64,000 nucleotides of DNA from Cricetomys ansorgei (lineage: Eukaryota; Chordata; Mammalia; Rodentia; Nesomyidae). Positions 34,110-47,120 of this stretch are shown piece by piece. Numbering within the stretch: position 1 is the first letter of the stretch; each line of letters opens with the position of its first letter. The position numbers were made by a program, and so were the translations under genes. A model generated the notes under the pieces. The model had not been told where the DNA came from. It was given only the letters and a program-made list of their open reading frames with translations, and searched no databases. Where the stretch lies: NCBI GenBank assembly GCA_026225945.1, contig JAMJFZ010001074.1, positions 2,707,001-2,771,000 on the forward strand. The letters run 5' to 3'.

Positions 34110-35800
34110 AGAGACTTCAAAAATTCTACCAGAGAACTCCTACAACTGATAAACATCTTCAGTGAAGTGACTGGATACAAGATCAACTCAAAAAATTCAG
34201 TAGCCCTCCCTATATACAAATGACAAATGGGCTGAGAAAGGAATTATGGAAGCAATACCTTTCTCAATAGCCACAAATAACATAAAATATCTTGGGGTAT
34301 CTCTAACCAAGCAAGACTTGTATGACAAAACTTCATATCTTTGAAGAAAGAAGTTGAAGAAGATCTCAGAAGATGGAAAGATCTCCCACACTCATGGCTT
34401 GATGGGATTAAAATGGTCAAAATGGCCATCCTACTAAAAGCGATCTACAGATTCAATCCAATACCCACCAAAACGCCAGCACAATTCTTTACAGAACTTG
34501 AAAAGACAATACTCAACTTCATATGAAAAAAACCCCCAAAACCCAGGATAGCTAAAACAATCCTGAACAATATAAGAACTTACAGAGGTATCACCATTTC
34601 TGATTTCAAGGTGTACTACAGAGCTATAGTGATAAAAACTGCATGGTATTCGCATCAAGATAGATCAGTGGAACCAACTCAAAGACACAGACATAAATCC
34701 ACACACTTATGGATACCTGATTTTTGATAAAGAAGCCAGAAATATAAAATGGGAAAAAAGCATCTTCAACAAATGGTGCTATTTTAATTGGATGTCTGCA
34801 TGTAGAAGAATGCAAATAAATCTATATTTATCACTCAGCACAAAACTCAAGTCCAAGTGGATCAAAGATGTCAACATAAAACCAGATACATTGAACTCCA
34901 TAGAAAAGAAAGTGGAGAATAGCCTTAAATGCATTTGCACACAAGACAACTTCCTGAACAGAACACCAATATAATAAGGCAATAAGATCAACAATTAGTA
35001 ATTGGGACCTCATGCAACTGAAAAGTTTCTTTGAGGCAAAGAACCCCATCAATAGGTATCATCTGTCAGCCTACAGAATGGGAAAAGATTTTTCACCGAC
35101 TTTACTTCTCAAAGAGGGCTAATATCCAAAATATATAAAGAACTCAAGAAACTAGACATCAACAAAACAAATAATCCAATTTAAAATGGGGTACAGACCT
35201 AAACAGAATTCTCAGTAGAGGAATCTCATATATATGAGAAACACTTAAAGAAATGTTCAATATCCTTAGTCATCAGGGAAAAGCAAGTTAAAACTACTCT
35301 GAGATTTCATCTTAGACTTATCAGAATGACTAAGATCAATAACACAAATGACAGCTCATGCTGGTGAGGATGTAGAGCAAGGGGAACACTCCTCCATTGC
35401 TGGTGGGAGTGCAAACTTGTATAGCCACTATGGGAATCAATGTGGTAATTCCTCAGGAAATTGGGAATCGACCTACCTCAAGACCTAGCTATACCATTCC
35501 TGGGCACACACTCAAAGGATGTACTATCCAATTACAAAGACACTTGTTCAACTATGTTCATAGCAGATTTATTTGTAATAATGCTAAATCGGAAACAACC
35601 TAAGATGCCCTTCAACTAAAGAATAAATAAAGAAAATGTGGTACATGTACATAATGGAGTATTACTTAGCTATTAAAGAAGACATCATGAAATTTGCAGG
35701 CAAATGGATGGAAGAAGAAAAAAAATATCATTCTAAGTGAGGTACACAAACCCAGAAAGACAATCATGGTATGTACTCACTTATAAGTAGATATTAGCTC
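34110..35800 (+). pseudogene. L1 ORF2 C-terminal remnant, multiply broken
   Basis: Recognisable ORF2 pieces occur in changing frames: around 34341-34526 (DLRRWKDLPHSWL, then IYRFNPIPTK), 34792-34974 (QDNFLNRTPI) and 35397-35603 (IATMGIN, then PSYTIPGHT). The end of ORF2 lies near 35800, after ACTCACTTATAAGTAGATAT. Frameshifts and stops separate the pieces. Confidence 0.85.
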
Positions 35801-36915
35801 TTAAGTAAAGGACAACTGTACTGCAAATTCAAATTTTTGGAGAGGCTATGCAACAAGGAGGGCCCCAGTGGGGACACATGGATCTCCCTGGGAGAAACAG
35901 AACAGATGTTGCAGGTGGGATAGGGAAGGAAAGAAATAGGAACAGGAGGGCTCAGGTTCAGGGAGAGGGATGCAGGGAGAGAGCATATGGAGAGATGACT
36001 GGAATTGGGTGATATTTAGGTGGGTAATCTAAAGACCTAGCACAGTGGAAACCTCCTGGAATCTGTGAGGGAGACCCTAGCAAGGACTCCTACTAACGGG
36101 GGAGAGGGATCCTGAATAGGCCATCTCCTGTAACCAGGTAAGGTTTCCAGTGTTGGGACTGGGACACCAACCCAACCACAAAACCTTCAACCTATAACCT
36201 AACCCATCTGCCTGATCTGCTGGGGCAATGGAAGGGCAGAACCTCATGCCAAGGGAGGGAGCCCATGCCTAACACTGCAGGGCAGGCCAAGAGCAGGAAA
36301 CTGGATAGCCCAGAGATGACTTCTAATGGTATCCTGCTATGCTCATAGATCTGTGCTCAGCCCAATCATCATTAGAGAGGCTTCCTCTGCCAGCTGAGAG
36401 AAGCAGATGAAGAGGACCAGGGCCAAACATTGGGTAGAGTTGGGGAACCCCACAGCAGAGGGGGAGGAGGGATTGCAGAGACCAGAAGGGTCAAGGGTAC
36501 CAGGAGAAAAAGCCATACAATTTTAACTGACCAGGACTCTTAGGGAGTCATAGAAACTGAATCAACAGACAAGGAACTTTCATGGTCTCCTACATATATC
36601 TTATAGTTATCTGACTTGGTGTTCTTGTAGAACTCCTTAAAGTTGGAGTCTGGGGTGTCTCTGACACTTTTACTTGCCCTTGGGACACCTTTCCTCTGCA
36701 TTGTCTAGCCTTGATGTTGGGGCTTGGGACAAGCCTTAATCCATCTTGATATACCCTGTTCCAGTGGTAACCCTGGGAGACCTGCTCTGTTCTGAGGGAA
36801 AGAGGGTGGATCTGGGGAAGAGGAGACTGTGGGGAGTTGGGAGAAGTGGAGGGGGAGAGGATGGTGTTGGGTTGTATTATATGAGAGGAAAAAAAAGTTT
36901 ATTTAAAAAGTGGAC
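35801..36915 (+). mobile_element. 3'UTR of the long L1
   Basis: Includes GGAGGGCCCCAGTGGGGACA, CATCTGCCTGATCTGCTGGG, CAGGGCCAAACATTGGGTAG, TGACTTGGTGTTCTTGTAGA, a G-rich polypurine tract at 36780-36870 and an A-rich tail. The same 3'UTR type is seen truncated at 17241-17935 and 55740-56159. Confidence 0.9.
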
Positions 36916-37438
36916 TGCTGAACACAAGCAAATTCTAAGTTCAAAAGATTAAGTGGAGATCTAGGATACTCTTGTGATTCTTGCTTTTAATTTACTTTGT
37001 AAAGTTGTCTTGAGCACTAATTGAAAATCTCAGTGCTTTATTTTCTCAGCTAAAGCCTTACCACTAAATTTTATAAGAAAAAAAATCTTTAGAATAAATA
37101 TTAAAGAAAAATAATTAGAATTAAATATCAAGTGGCAAATCAGTTCATACCTTCATGAAAGCATACAGGTTTCTAGCTGAACAGATTGACCATATTGATT
37201 CCCTTGATAAGTTCTCATCTACTTACATTGAGAATGAATTTTCATAGAAATTAATTTATTAATTTATTTAATTTATTAAGCATGTGTTTTCTAAGGGAAT
37301 CTTTCAGCAAAAAGTTGTTCATTTCCCTTTTTCCATGAAACAAGAGGTATCAGCATATGATCATGTATGGCAGCATAGATGTTCAAAAACAGACAGGTAC
37401 ACCTTCCCTATCTCAAGCCCACATGAACCTTTGCGCTC
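36916..37438. other. No gene or confident repeat
   Basis: AT-rich unique DNA with a TTAATTTATT low-complexity patch at 37252-37280. Confidence 0.5.
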
Positions 37439-37519
37439 TCCTTCTCTCTCTCTCTCTCTGTGTCTCTCTCTCAATCATGCACGCGCGCTAGCACACACAC
37501 ACACACACACACACACACT
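37439..37519. repeat. (CT)n ... (CA)n microsatellite
   Basis: CT units 37439-37471, a GC-rich spacer ATGCACGCGCGCTAGC, then about 13 CA units to 37519. The alternating purine/pyrimidine part could form Z-DNA. Confidence 0.9.
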
Positions 37520-40500
37520 GGGCTGTGGGAGTTAATACCTTTTATTATTAAATACTTTTCTTATGTTGAGAAAAGGTGAATTTGCCTTCCTGCAGATCCT
37601 TGGGACCAGAGATGGAAAATCCAACGTGCCAGAACACCATCCATGATCATTGGCCAGAAACTTCCAAGTCACAGTACCCACTTCTCACCTTGTATGGATG
37701 ACCTAAGTTCTAAGATACTAACAGAAGAGGACACGTTCAGGCGTGAGAGGACACTATGTAGTTTATTGCTAAGCTTTTCTTGTTTTAATTATAGTGCAAT
37801 GAATTTTGACAGTTTAATATGGCAAAAATGCACACAAGTGTCCTTGTCGTACTGAAATAAGGTAGTTTTTTTTTCCCTTTCCTCCAGTGAATAGCTGGCA
37901 GCAAATTTGACAAGAGACATCTAGACTAGACCTCATATAGACTAATATTTATATGCCCTGGGACACACAGACATCACTACAATATCTTAAGGAGTTTCAA
38001 GGTTGCGGGGAATTACAACCTACTAGCAGGTGTTCAATGTGCTTTCTTAGGGTCACATACTATTTTAATTGAAGGCTATGCAGAGCTGTATTGCTAAAAG
38101 GTCAGGTGCCTTTGCTTAGCGCTTATGTTATTATGGGGTGTTGTTTTAAGGTTTCCAGTCTAAAGATATTTCATTTGCATTGTAGAAATAATCTCAGACT
38201 TTAGAGACAATTTATAAATAAGGTTTGAACTTTCGAAAGGGCACTGAGATAAACTGTCATTGAATTTGTTTAGGTCGTTACAAAAGGTCAGTTAGTAAAG
38301 GAAGGGCTGTGTTCCAGTTTTGTCAAGGTAACTTATTGAGCAAAGAAATCATATTATCAGTAATCAGTAATTGTTTAACAGTGGTTTTTAAGCTAAAAAT
38401 AGAACACTATGCTTTTGCATTATTTTATGCAGGCTGAATATTGTTTTTATGAAGCTAATCTTTCTGTTAGGGCATGCTAAAAAATATAACCACAAAACCA
38501 GTAAGAAAATACCAGAAATGTCATTAACATGCAACTGCCTCCCATTGGGTTACACAAGGCAGAACTAACTGTGTGCCTACATGATATCTATCAGGGTTAT
38601 CAGGCCCAGTGACCAGACTAAATGATTTATTTACATTTCACCAAATTTGCCTTTGCAGGAGCTGACGAAAACGTCCCGGTACTTAGTACTCTCCCTTATG
38701 AAGAGCTCCGTGCCACAGTGTGCAAGAATTGGATGCCGTGTCAAGTGCAGTCCTTCCTTTCTGTGTTCTTCATGGGGCTTAGCCAGGCAGCTTTGAATAA
38801 AAATGTCCAGCCTGCAGTAGCTGTCTTTCCTCAAGGCTGATATGGTTTATAGAGGGGCCTATTTCTCCTCCATTTTCTGGGGGTGCTGTTCTGCCCACCA
38901 CCCATTGCCTCCAGGAAATCTATTACCTCCAAAGAGAGCTTGAGAGTCAGCATGAAAAGCTCTTCCCAGGCCAAGGGTATCCCAGGATTCTAGGTGAATC
39001 AGCTTTTGGTGTGCCTGTGGCCCAGGAGCTGCCCTTGTGGCTCTGGGGTGAACCAACTATCCATGATTACGCTGGAGGGTGGAAACTGACCGCAGGTTGT
39101 GTTTTGCTGCCAGTTCTGCATGGAGACTTTGGGAGGCTTTACATGCATCTGGCAATTACCTAAAATGCTGCTCACTGTAATAATGTGTTGGGAAGTGGAA
39201 AATATTGAGGGGGTCATTTTGCAATCACATCCTGATAGTGTTCTTTCAGTAGATTATAGGTTTCATCTCCTTTTATAGTAATACATAGGAGTAAATATAA
39301 CAAGTTTTCACAGAAATAGCAAACCCATATTCTCATGGCAATATGTCCCTACTGACTTTGAACAGTTAGGATACTCACTGGAAAGGAAGGCTGTTTAGCG
39401 GGGTCTAGGGAGTTTTCATTAATGAACCACAGGAGCATGTGCATCCCACCTATTTTTTCTCACGCACAGTTTTGAGTTTGTCAGCGATCGCATACTTATG
39501 TCCCCTTCCCCAAGCAGGCATCTGTTATTTCTCCCAACCCCCTGTCATAATTTCCTTGGGGAAGAAGAGGACTCGAAAATGCAGCAGAGTCAGCAGCTCT
39601 CATTCAAAGCTGCCTGTTCTAACGACAGCTCGGTTAAGTCTTCAAGACCACCTCCCACTCTAAAAGCCAACCACTGTTAAGGTTGCCAAGCTGAAGTCGC
39701 AACTTGCTTCAAAATGAATGTCTTCTAAATTTCATCTCACCTTAAAAGAGATCAGCATTAGCACATGTTGAAAAATGGGGCCATGTCAGTCCACACACAG
39801 CTCTATTTTATTGAGGACGAAGCAACGGCACATTTGAACTACGCTTTGACTAAAGAACAAACACCATTGAAAGAATAGTATTGTGAACATAACCTTTAAT
39901 ATAAAATGAATGCACGGTTACATGCATCTATAACTCAGTTTTCCTCTTACGTCTGTTTTTAAGACAATAATCCATGCCAAATTTTTTTTTGCTTTCTTTA
40001 AATATCATTTACAAATGTTTTCATTATCTAAAACTTGACCAAGCACACTGATAAAGGATTTTTTAAATTCTCACTCCTCCTTGAGTTTTAAACAATTACT
40101 ATAAAGATTTCCTTCATTGTTTTCTATCTCAATGCTGCTCTGAAATCCAGGAGACCGCAGTATTTACTAAACCACGTCTTCAGAATAATGTACTGTTTTG
40201 CTCAGCGTGTAAATACAGTTCCCAGTTAATAGGCACTATTTACAGAGGAGAACCATCACTTATACAGCACGGCACAGTCACATGGAACACTTTTTATCAC
40301 GTGAAAAAAAAAAGTTGTTTAGTAGGTTAGTATGTCTGTGTCCATTCCGTTCAGAATGACAGGTGAGGGGCATGAGTCAGTCAGAGAACTGCATGCTCAG
40401 AATTTGAGCACAAAGGGTCCAGCATGATTTTATGTTACTGGAAGCCCACAAGCAATTAGATTATTATTAACATGCCACTCTATAAGAACAAATTGGCAAA

Positions 40501-41365
40501 AAATAGATTTCTAGGCTGCCCATAGGTGTATTCCTCTACAATAACATGGTGATGTGCCTGACGTGTCGATTTTCTGTTGCCTTCACTTCACAATATGATG
40601 ATTTCAGTCCACATCTATTGGGTATTTGATAAGTGTCATGACCTAGTTAAAGATTCCAGACACATAATCAATTTATTCATGCTGCCCCTGTCTCATACAC
40701 TGTTATTTTTAGTCTCATTTGTATACAGAGTTATGACTTTGTGGCAATTTATATGGAAAAGAAAAAAAAAAAAGTCCTTGCATTTCCCTTGAAGGTCAGA
40801 TCTCTCCCTTACCGTCCATACTTCTGAAAACATTTGAGATACTCTTTGTAGAGTGTCCAGGACGTTTAGGGAAGTCTCAGTCATTGCTTAAGTAGAGTTC
40901 TCACACGGTTGTATCAGAGGATCCGGAGCCCAGAGCGGCACACCAGTGTCTGTGAAAAGAAAATAAACCCTCTCTCGGGGGCGAACGTTAATAAAGTCTA
41001 ACTTTTAAAAGCAGGTATAGGATTTTTTAGCTTTTTAACAATTGTATTGGAAATAAAACTAGAAGCACTTTATTTTGTCTAGAGAGAGAGTAGATGAAGA
41101 TGATTTTTGCCAATGAGAAGTACCTAAAATCTATATTTTAGACAATAACCAAGTGAAATTTAAAATCTTGAGTTTGTAACTGTTAATAGTAGGACTAGCT
41201 TCTCAGAACTCTATAAAAACTTGTGTCTAGAACTCCATTAATGTTGTAACTCTGAACTTTTGAAATCTTTAAATTATTTTTATGCCTTTTAATTTTTTAA
41301 TCCATAGGCTTTTACATCTTCAGATTTTTAAACTTTCATATCTTAAACTTCAAAACATTGTTTAA
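37520..41365. other. Long unique stretch, no gene recognised
   Basis: 3.8 kb with almost no interspersed repeats. A plus-strand frame at 38622-38840 and its minus shadow have no known domain. 39780-40320 is AT-rich and 3'UTR-like, and two AATAAA signals lie at 40962 and 40990. These are hints only. The low repeat load could reflect constraint. Confidence 0.45.
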
Positions 41366-41610
41366 ACCCTCATACACACACACACACACTCACACACCAT
41401 ACACACACAAACACACACACACCACACACACCACATACATACACACACACATACTACACATGCCACACAAACACACACCACACATACCACATGCACACAC
41501 ACACACACACACACACACCACAGACAAACACCTCCCCCACATACACACACATACACAAACACAAACACACACACATACACACATACCACACCCACACCCC
41601 CACACCCCCC
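41366..41610. repeat. Long degenerate (CA)n array
   Basis: About 240 bp of CA with ACCACA, CATA and CCC interruptions. It produces Thr-His frames on one strand and Cys-Val frames on the other, which are not genes. Confidence 0.97.
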
Positions 41611-42897
41611 CTCCACATTTTTTAAAATAAGAACATAAATCTAGGTATTTGTATAATACCCCTGATATTGGAATAATGACTCATGTTTTGGGAAAAAGTT
41701 CCTGAAAATGAAAACAAATGCCCTTGGCCATATCTAGGTTATAAGTTTGAGACATCAGTTCAGATTCCCTCACTACTTAGCTCAGGGTTTGGGCCTTTCA
41801 GTGTTTGTAAAATTCTACTCTTGTTAGGAGAAAGACAGAATCCAAAAACCTTCAGTGCCCTAGCTAAAAACCTCAAGGTGTAACAAGAAACCCATGACAT
41901 CGCACCAATAATGGAGAAATTGATTTAAGAATGATTAAGTTCTCTGTGATGCTCTTTTCTGAGGGCTCAAACTTCTTTCCCCCCATTTATGTCTCTTTTC
42001 CTTTTAGTTTCCATTGGCAAGAGATATTAATTGAGGATGCAATGGCACTGATCTTAAAGGAAAAGGTAAAGGGAACAAAACTTGTAGACCTAATGATTCC
42101 ATCCAATGTTTGAGGTTTTCTTTTCTAAATGAAATCTAGCAAATGGCCCCAGGTACATCAGCTTGTCCTTGAGGCTGTCAGTATCTCATCTGTCACTTAA
42201 TATCCTTTCATTTGTCCGTTTGGTTACATCCAAAAGGCTTTTAAAAAGCCAGTAACATGAAGCAAGAGATGTCTGTGCGTCATTTCAAATCCTGAGAACC
42301 CTGAGCATTCTACCCTATATGCTTCTGCAAATACAATGACTTCCACAAATCTTCAGATACCATTGTAGTGGGGTTTATGGCTTCAGACCCTGAAGAGACC
42401 CAAAATATCTCCCCTAGAACATTTTATCAGAGATGATAGTCACTGTGGATTTCGGCAAGCTACTCTCATCCTTAGTGAGGATGAGAATATTATCTGCAGT
42501 GTAGGATTTTTCTAATGAGGACTGAGAGTTAATACTGATTCATACTTAACAAATATTGGCCACTACCCACAGACCACAAAAGACAAACTATCCACCCAGC
42601 TACACAACAGACGTCAGAGATGGCATCTCCTGTGCTCTTTCTGTGTGGCTATGTCTGCCAATAGCTTAGATCATGGCAAAATATTGCTTTTGGTGGAAAA
42701 CTCTAAATCAATGTTTGTGATCTGGGTGGGTCTGGGAAGTGTTCTGTGTTTTACTGTCTTGCTTAAGTGTACATACAACTTTTCAAGCCATTAGTTCTTT
42801 GTCACAGGATTTTTATCCAAGGAACTATGGGCAAGCCTTCATCAAGAGTTGTACATTGAGGGCACATGAAGTCTCTAATGAAAGGTGTGTGTGTGTA

Positions 42898-42928
<31 letters not shown>

Positions 42929-43901
42929 TGGTTTTATAATGAAAGAACATCCAGGATGTTGCCTCCGGGTATCTTGGCAACTATGCTCAGATCATCTTTG
43001 CACACTTAGACTTAGGGAGAGTTAGGGAAAGATCTCAGTGTTAGAGGAAAGAACAGAACAGATGTTAACCACCCCTCATCAGACTTCCTCCAGCAAACCT
43101 GACAGCACCCACAGCACAAATGTGCTATGATCCTCAAGATATCTGATTTCTTCAACAATTGAAACTTTTGTCATGTACTATTCATTAATACGTATGTCTC
43201 TGCTTTTTTAAGGTAGAAAGACAAATTGACACTGTCCTTTAGGAATCAAATAAAATATCCTGAAAGGAAAATGAATACAAAATAAGTATTTTTCTAAATC
43301 TTAAACATAAATATGCTCAATTATGTCTATCTTGATTGTAAAGAAATCTATAGATTCCTGCTGTAGAGTCCTTGTTCTTAGTGAAATACAGGCTATAATA
43401 TTAAGGAGTTTACTAGTTTAACATCTTTTTTTACACTTCAAATAAGTAATGTTTAGAAATGCATCATGTAGAATTGAAACAGCATCCCTAATACAATTTT
43501 AAAGGACTGGTTAAATTGTCTGTTTAGGAAGAGGTTGAGGTGACATTGTCCTACATACATTCTAAGTTTATGAGGCCCGGAGTGGGGAAGAATGCGCTGT
43601 TATAAAAGTTAAGGTTTTGGCAGTAAAAATATTTTCAATTAAAGGATACTAAAGAGACTGGACAACTAATGAAATACTGCAGTAGTGGATGCTAATAGAA
43701 GAAAAACTCTGCAAAGGACATTATTTTGTCAGTTGAAAAAACTGCAGTAAGGACAATACATTAAATAAAACAACTATATCAATAATAGAAATGAACATAC
43801 TCATATATTCTTAATATATACTAAAATATTGAGAGGCAAAGAAGTAATATGTGCGCATTTTACTAATGATGTAGGAAAATGTTCTACCTTTTAACTCTAA
43901 T
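41611..43901. other. Mostly unique DNA with one (TG)n
   Basis: No gene or confident interspersed repeat. An interrupted TG array lies at 42884-42929. Confidence 0.5.
42884..42929. repeat. (TG)n microsatellite
   Basis: TG units interrupted by TATG and TTTG. Confidence 0.93.
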
Positions 43902-44092
43902 GGAGGATGGAGAGATTGCTCAATAGTTAATAGTGGCTCAATAGCCACTCTGGTGGCTCAAAACTATCTGTAACTCCAGTTCCTAGGAATAGGGTGCCTT
44001 ATGTGGCTTATTGGTCACTGCATGCATGTGGTACACATAAACTCAGACAAGCAGACACACAAATTAAATGTTTAAAAATTAATTTTAAATGT
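43902..44092 (+). mobile_element. B3-type SINE
   Basis: GGAGGATGGAGAGATTGCTC (5' box A), TCTGGTGGCTCAAAACTATC, TGTAACTCCAGTTCCTAGGA, CATGCATGTGGTACACATAA and an A/T-rich tail. Confidence 0.88.
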
Positions 44093-44183
44093 AATGTGTC
44101 ATATGCATAAATATATGTATAACTCTAATACATATATGCATATTATATATATGTATATCTCTAAATACATTTGTGCATATATT

Positions 44184-44185
<2 letters not shown>

Positions 44186-44222
<37 letters not shown>
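44186..44222. repeat. (CA)n microsatellite
   Basis: About 18 CA units. Confidence 0.95.
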
Positions 44223-44225
<3 letters not shown>

Positions 44226-44277
44226 AACAAGGATATAGCAAGATGATGTAATGTTATGAGCACATGTGTCCGAGAGT

Positions 44278-44643
44278 GTTGTGGTAGCCTGAAGATGTCC
44301 CCCATAGCTTATGTTTTAGAAGGTGAATCCATAATGCAACAGTATTAAGAAGTGTAGCTTCAAGAGATGATTTGATCATGGAAACTCTGATCCCCTGAAG
44401 ACTTTATCACATTAACTTGGGTTTGGATTATTGTGGATGTCACTTCTTATGAAAGGAAGAATTCAGTGCCTCTGCCATTTCCCTTGTGTCTTTTTCTTTT
44501 CCTGTTCTACCTTTTGCATGCAGTGATGCAGCGGGGAGGGCCTGGCTGTGTACAGCCACTGGTATTATGAGTCAAGGAAGTTTTGTCCTTTATAAATTAC
44601 TCAGACGTAGGTATTCTTTGTAGCAGACCAGAAGGAACTAAGA
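44278..44643 (+). mobile_element. Ancient MaLR LTR (MLT1/MST-like)
   Basis: Starts TGTTGTGGTAGCCTGAAGAT, with CCCCCATAGCTTATGTTTTA, CATAATGCAACAGTATTAAG and CTTCAAGAGATGATTTGATC. Near the end it has CCTTTATAAATTACTCAGAC, GGTATTCTTTGTAGCAGACC and GGAACTAAGA. This order of blocks is that of old mammalian MaLR LTRs. Solo LTR of about 366 bp. Confidence 0.75.
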
Positions 44644-44693
44644 TTGCTATACAGGTAGTCTGTGTTCTGTTCTTACACATTTCACTGATTATT

Positions 44694-44930
44694 GGGGGGG
44701 CTGAAGAGATGTCTTAGGGACTAAAATCACTTATTGCTCTTACAAAAGACCAGGTTCAACTTCCTGCACCCACAGAGTGGCTCACACAATCATACTCCAG
44801 TTCCATGTGATCGGATGCCCTCTTCTGACCTTCACAGGTACCAGGTGCACACATGGAGTACATCCATCCATCCAGGCAAAACACTCACACATAAAAGAAA
44901 ATGAAGAAATCTAATAAAAAAATTTTAAAT
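44694..44930 (+). mobile_element. B3-type SINE
   Basis: GGGGCTGAAGAGATGTCTTA, TTATTGCTCTTACAAAAGAC, CTGCACCCACAGAGTGGCTC, ACTCCAGTTCCATGTGATC, GATGCCCTCTTCTGACCTTC and CAGGCAAAACACTCACACAT with an A-rich tail. Full length. Confidence 0.93.
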
Positions 44931-45466
44931 TATTTATTCTGTTACAATTTCATATGTGTGTATGAAGTCCAGCTTTATATAACTGGACCATTATTGAATC
45001 TTTTCTTTAAATTTCTACAGAATTTCCAAATAAAACGTTTTCAAAAATTTGATAATAAATAAAACACTAAGGCTTTCTGCTTTTCAGTAGTCTATCTCTG
45101 AGACATCTTTAGGGGTGGTACAATGTTCTTCACCATAAGCAAACCATTCAAGAAAATGTTACAAGCAGAAGCTAACTTCAGTGGATGTTTGCTTTACATA
45201 TTAATTTACTTGCTTATTGGCGCCCTCTTAATCCCCCATCTTCCAGTAACTCTAGAAGGTGAATCTAGCTCTTTGTTCTTACAGGTATAGAACCTGGGAC
45301 ACACAGAAGCTTCTACACTAGTTAGACAGTAGCAGAGCTAACATTTTAACCAATTTGACCAATTCAGAACCATTAACCCTTATACTACACAAGCACTTGT
45401 GTCTCTTGTGTGTGAAACTAAGCCACATGTTCTAACCGTTTCTTTCCTTATCTTGTTGTTTTTGAG
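44931..45466. other. No gene or confident repeat
   Basis: Unique sequence up to the ERVK-like element. Confidence 0.5.
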
Positions 45467-45747
45467 TGTCAACTGTAGTAGTAAGCTACTGTGAGAGGTC
45501 AACGAGGAAGACACAGAAGTATATTTTATAACTGCAAACTTTGCCAGGCCTCAGGAGAGGGAACCACTGTCTTGGCCAGGGCTAGACTCCATAGTGGAAC
45601 CCTGAGCACCTTAGCTCAGGTGTTTGATTGATTCAGAACTCCTCAGGTGCAGATCACAAACAACCAAACATCCCCCACAGAAATCCAACACCTGCAAACA
45701 ATGTATAAAAACATTTTAAACATAACTAAAAATAAACTTCTCCAACA
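45467..45747 (-). repeat. 3' LTR of the ERVK-like element
   Basis: Minus-strand ends are TGTTGGAGAAG and GTTGACA, fitting TG...CA LTR termini. It shares with the other LTR GAGGGAACCAC, GTGGAACCCTGAG, CTCAGGTGTTT, ACAGAAATCCAACAC, GCAAACAAT and AAACATAACTAAAA. It is about 80 bp shorter than its partner because of internal deletions. Confidence 0.7.
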
Positions 45748-45759
45748 TTTCCCTTTTCT
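45748..45759 (-). promoter_or_regulatory. Polypurine tract of the ERVK-like element
   Basis: On the minus strand AGAAAAGGGAAA lies directly before the 3' LTR start TGTT, where plus-strand DNA priming occurs in retroviruses. This position supports the LTR boundary. Confidence 0.6.
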
Positions 45760-47100
45760 GTATATAAAAATTGCTTTACCTTTACAACACAATTTAACAC
45801 TATACCAGCAAAACTATTTACAAGAGGAATGATCATGAGTATTGCTAATGCATAGGACCAGATGAAACCAAACATCTATCAAGCTTTCACAATGTGAAAA
45901 TATTATCAATGTCCAATTACCTGGAATTCATTTATGATCTGGGCTCCTCCAAAGGGCTTAGATTACATTTCTGGCTTTGCCTCTCCAGCACGCACAGCTT
46001 GTCCTCCGGGCTCCGGCTGGCTTCACTCCATTGCTGCTGCTGCTCTTGGTGGTTGTCCCATCGTACTGGCATCTTCAGAACACTGAGGTCCGTTGCAACA
46101 ACTGGGTCACACTTTTACCAATAGCCTCTTCTGGGCTCTCTTCAAGGTGCCAAGCCTCAAAGTTTTTCCATAATCCCTTCGTTCTGGGCCTTCAACTATT
46201 ACTAAGGCTACACCTTCACCAGTGGCCTCTCCTGGCCTCTCATAGTGCCAAGCCTCAGTTGTTCTCCATGACCCCTTCATGCCTTCAAAACAAGCACCAC
46301 CTGGATTTCACTTACAGTACTAACTTAGGCTACCAGCATGGGATAAAACCTTGGCCAATTCTCGAAGACAGCTTCTGTGTGCTGATCCTGAAGAAAAACT
46401 TTGCAGGTTTTAAGGTAGAATTCAGTTTGCTGGAAAAATAGCTGGTCCTTGTCTGCAGGAAGAGGTCCCTTGTTGGGTGGAGTTCTCATCACGATCATGA
46501 GTATCCTGACCACTTGTAGTCAAAAACTGTTCAGTGTAACTAAGCAGCTTTTTGGCTCTCAGCCGAGGTGCTTCCACAATATCAGGGTGTCCTGGGCTGG
46601 TGGAAGAATCTTTGGCAAAGTCTTGGCCGCTTGGCATTCTTTTTCACCACTGCTACAGGGAAACATACACCCTTCTTCATAGGCCTCAAACACATCTTGA
46701 GCTTCACACACACACAGCGCAGCTATCAGAAAATTCAGTTCATGAAACAATACACTACCATCAGCACCAGGAGGGAGCCTTGGCTCCATGATCAGAAGAA
46801 GCCGTGGAATCCTTGCTTCTTTCCTGCTCCCAGCTGAACTCTGTTTTTACCATGAAAATGTCTTTCTCAAAAGACTTTTATTCTGTGGCTCTCACTTTTG
46901 AGCCCTCTTTCCCACTTAATTTTTACAATTTTCTCTTCATAAAGGCTAATTTCTTTCTCTCTCCTCTTCCTTCAGGAGCCTTCAATTAATACCTTAATCT
47001 CTATCCCCTGGTAGCTTCCCTGAGCGTACTTTACCAGACTCTGTGAGGTCTGGAATTTCTCTTCTCTTCTCTGTCGCCACATTGAATGAGGCTGGCATGT

Positions 47101-47120
47101 TGTCGTGCCCCACATTGGTA
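47101..47120 (-). promoter_or_regulatory. Degenerate primer-binding site, tRNA-Lys-like
   Basis: On the minus strand, immediately after the 5' LTR end ACA, the sequence contains CCAATGTGGGGC. The Lys1,2-type site used by betaretrovirus-like elements has CCAACGTGGGGC. The leading TGGCG is damaged. Confidence 0.55.

Larger units (their letters stand above)
33690..36915 (+). mobile_element. L1 LINE, internally deleted, 5'-truncated, sense
   Basis: The longest L1 here. It begins in the ORF1 C-terminal region (CCCAGAAAAATATTTTCAAC, AAAATCATAGACAAAAACTT), jumps at about 33882-33890 into ORF2 reverse transcriptase, continues through the ORF2 C-terminus to about 35800, and has a complete 3'UTR of about 1.1 kb ending in an A-rich tail at 36890-36915. 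Roughly the end of ORF1, the whole endonuclease and the start of the RT are missing. Multiple stops and a damaged RT active site make it dead. Confidence 0.93.

Noticed and set aside
38641..38665. Acceptor-like TTTGCCTTTGCAG with a short following exon
   Set aside because: The only nearby donor (CCGGTACTTAG) is poor, so I do not propose an exon.
41358..41630. His-Thr and Cys-Val rich frames, superficially like secreted Cys-rich proteins
   Set aside because: They are only the CA/TG array read on its two strands.
46422..46837. Four overlapping frames of 70-90 codons inside the ERVK-like element
   Set aside because: Frames on both strands overlap without any gag, protease, RT or env motif. I treat the interior as non-coding.
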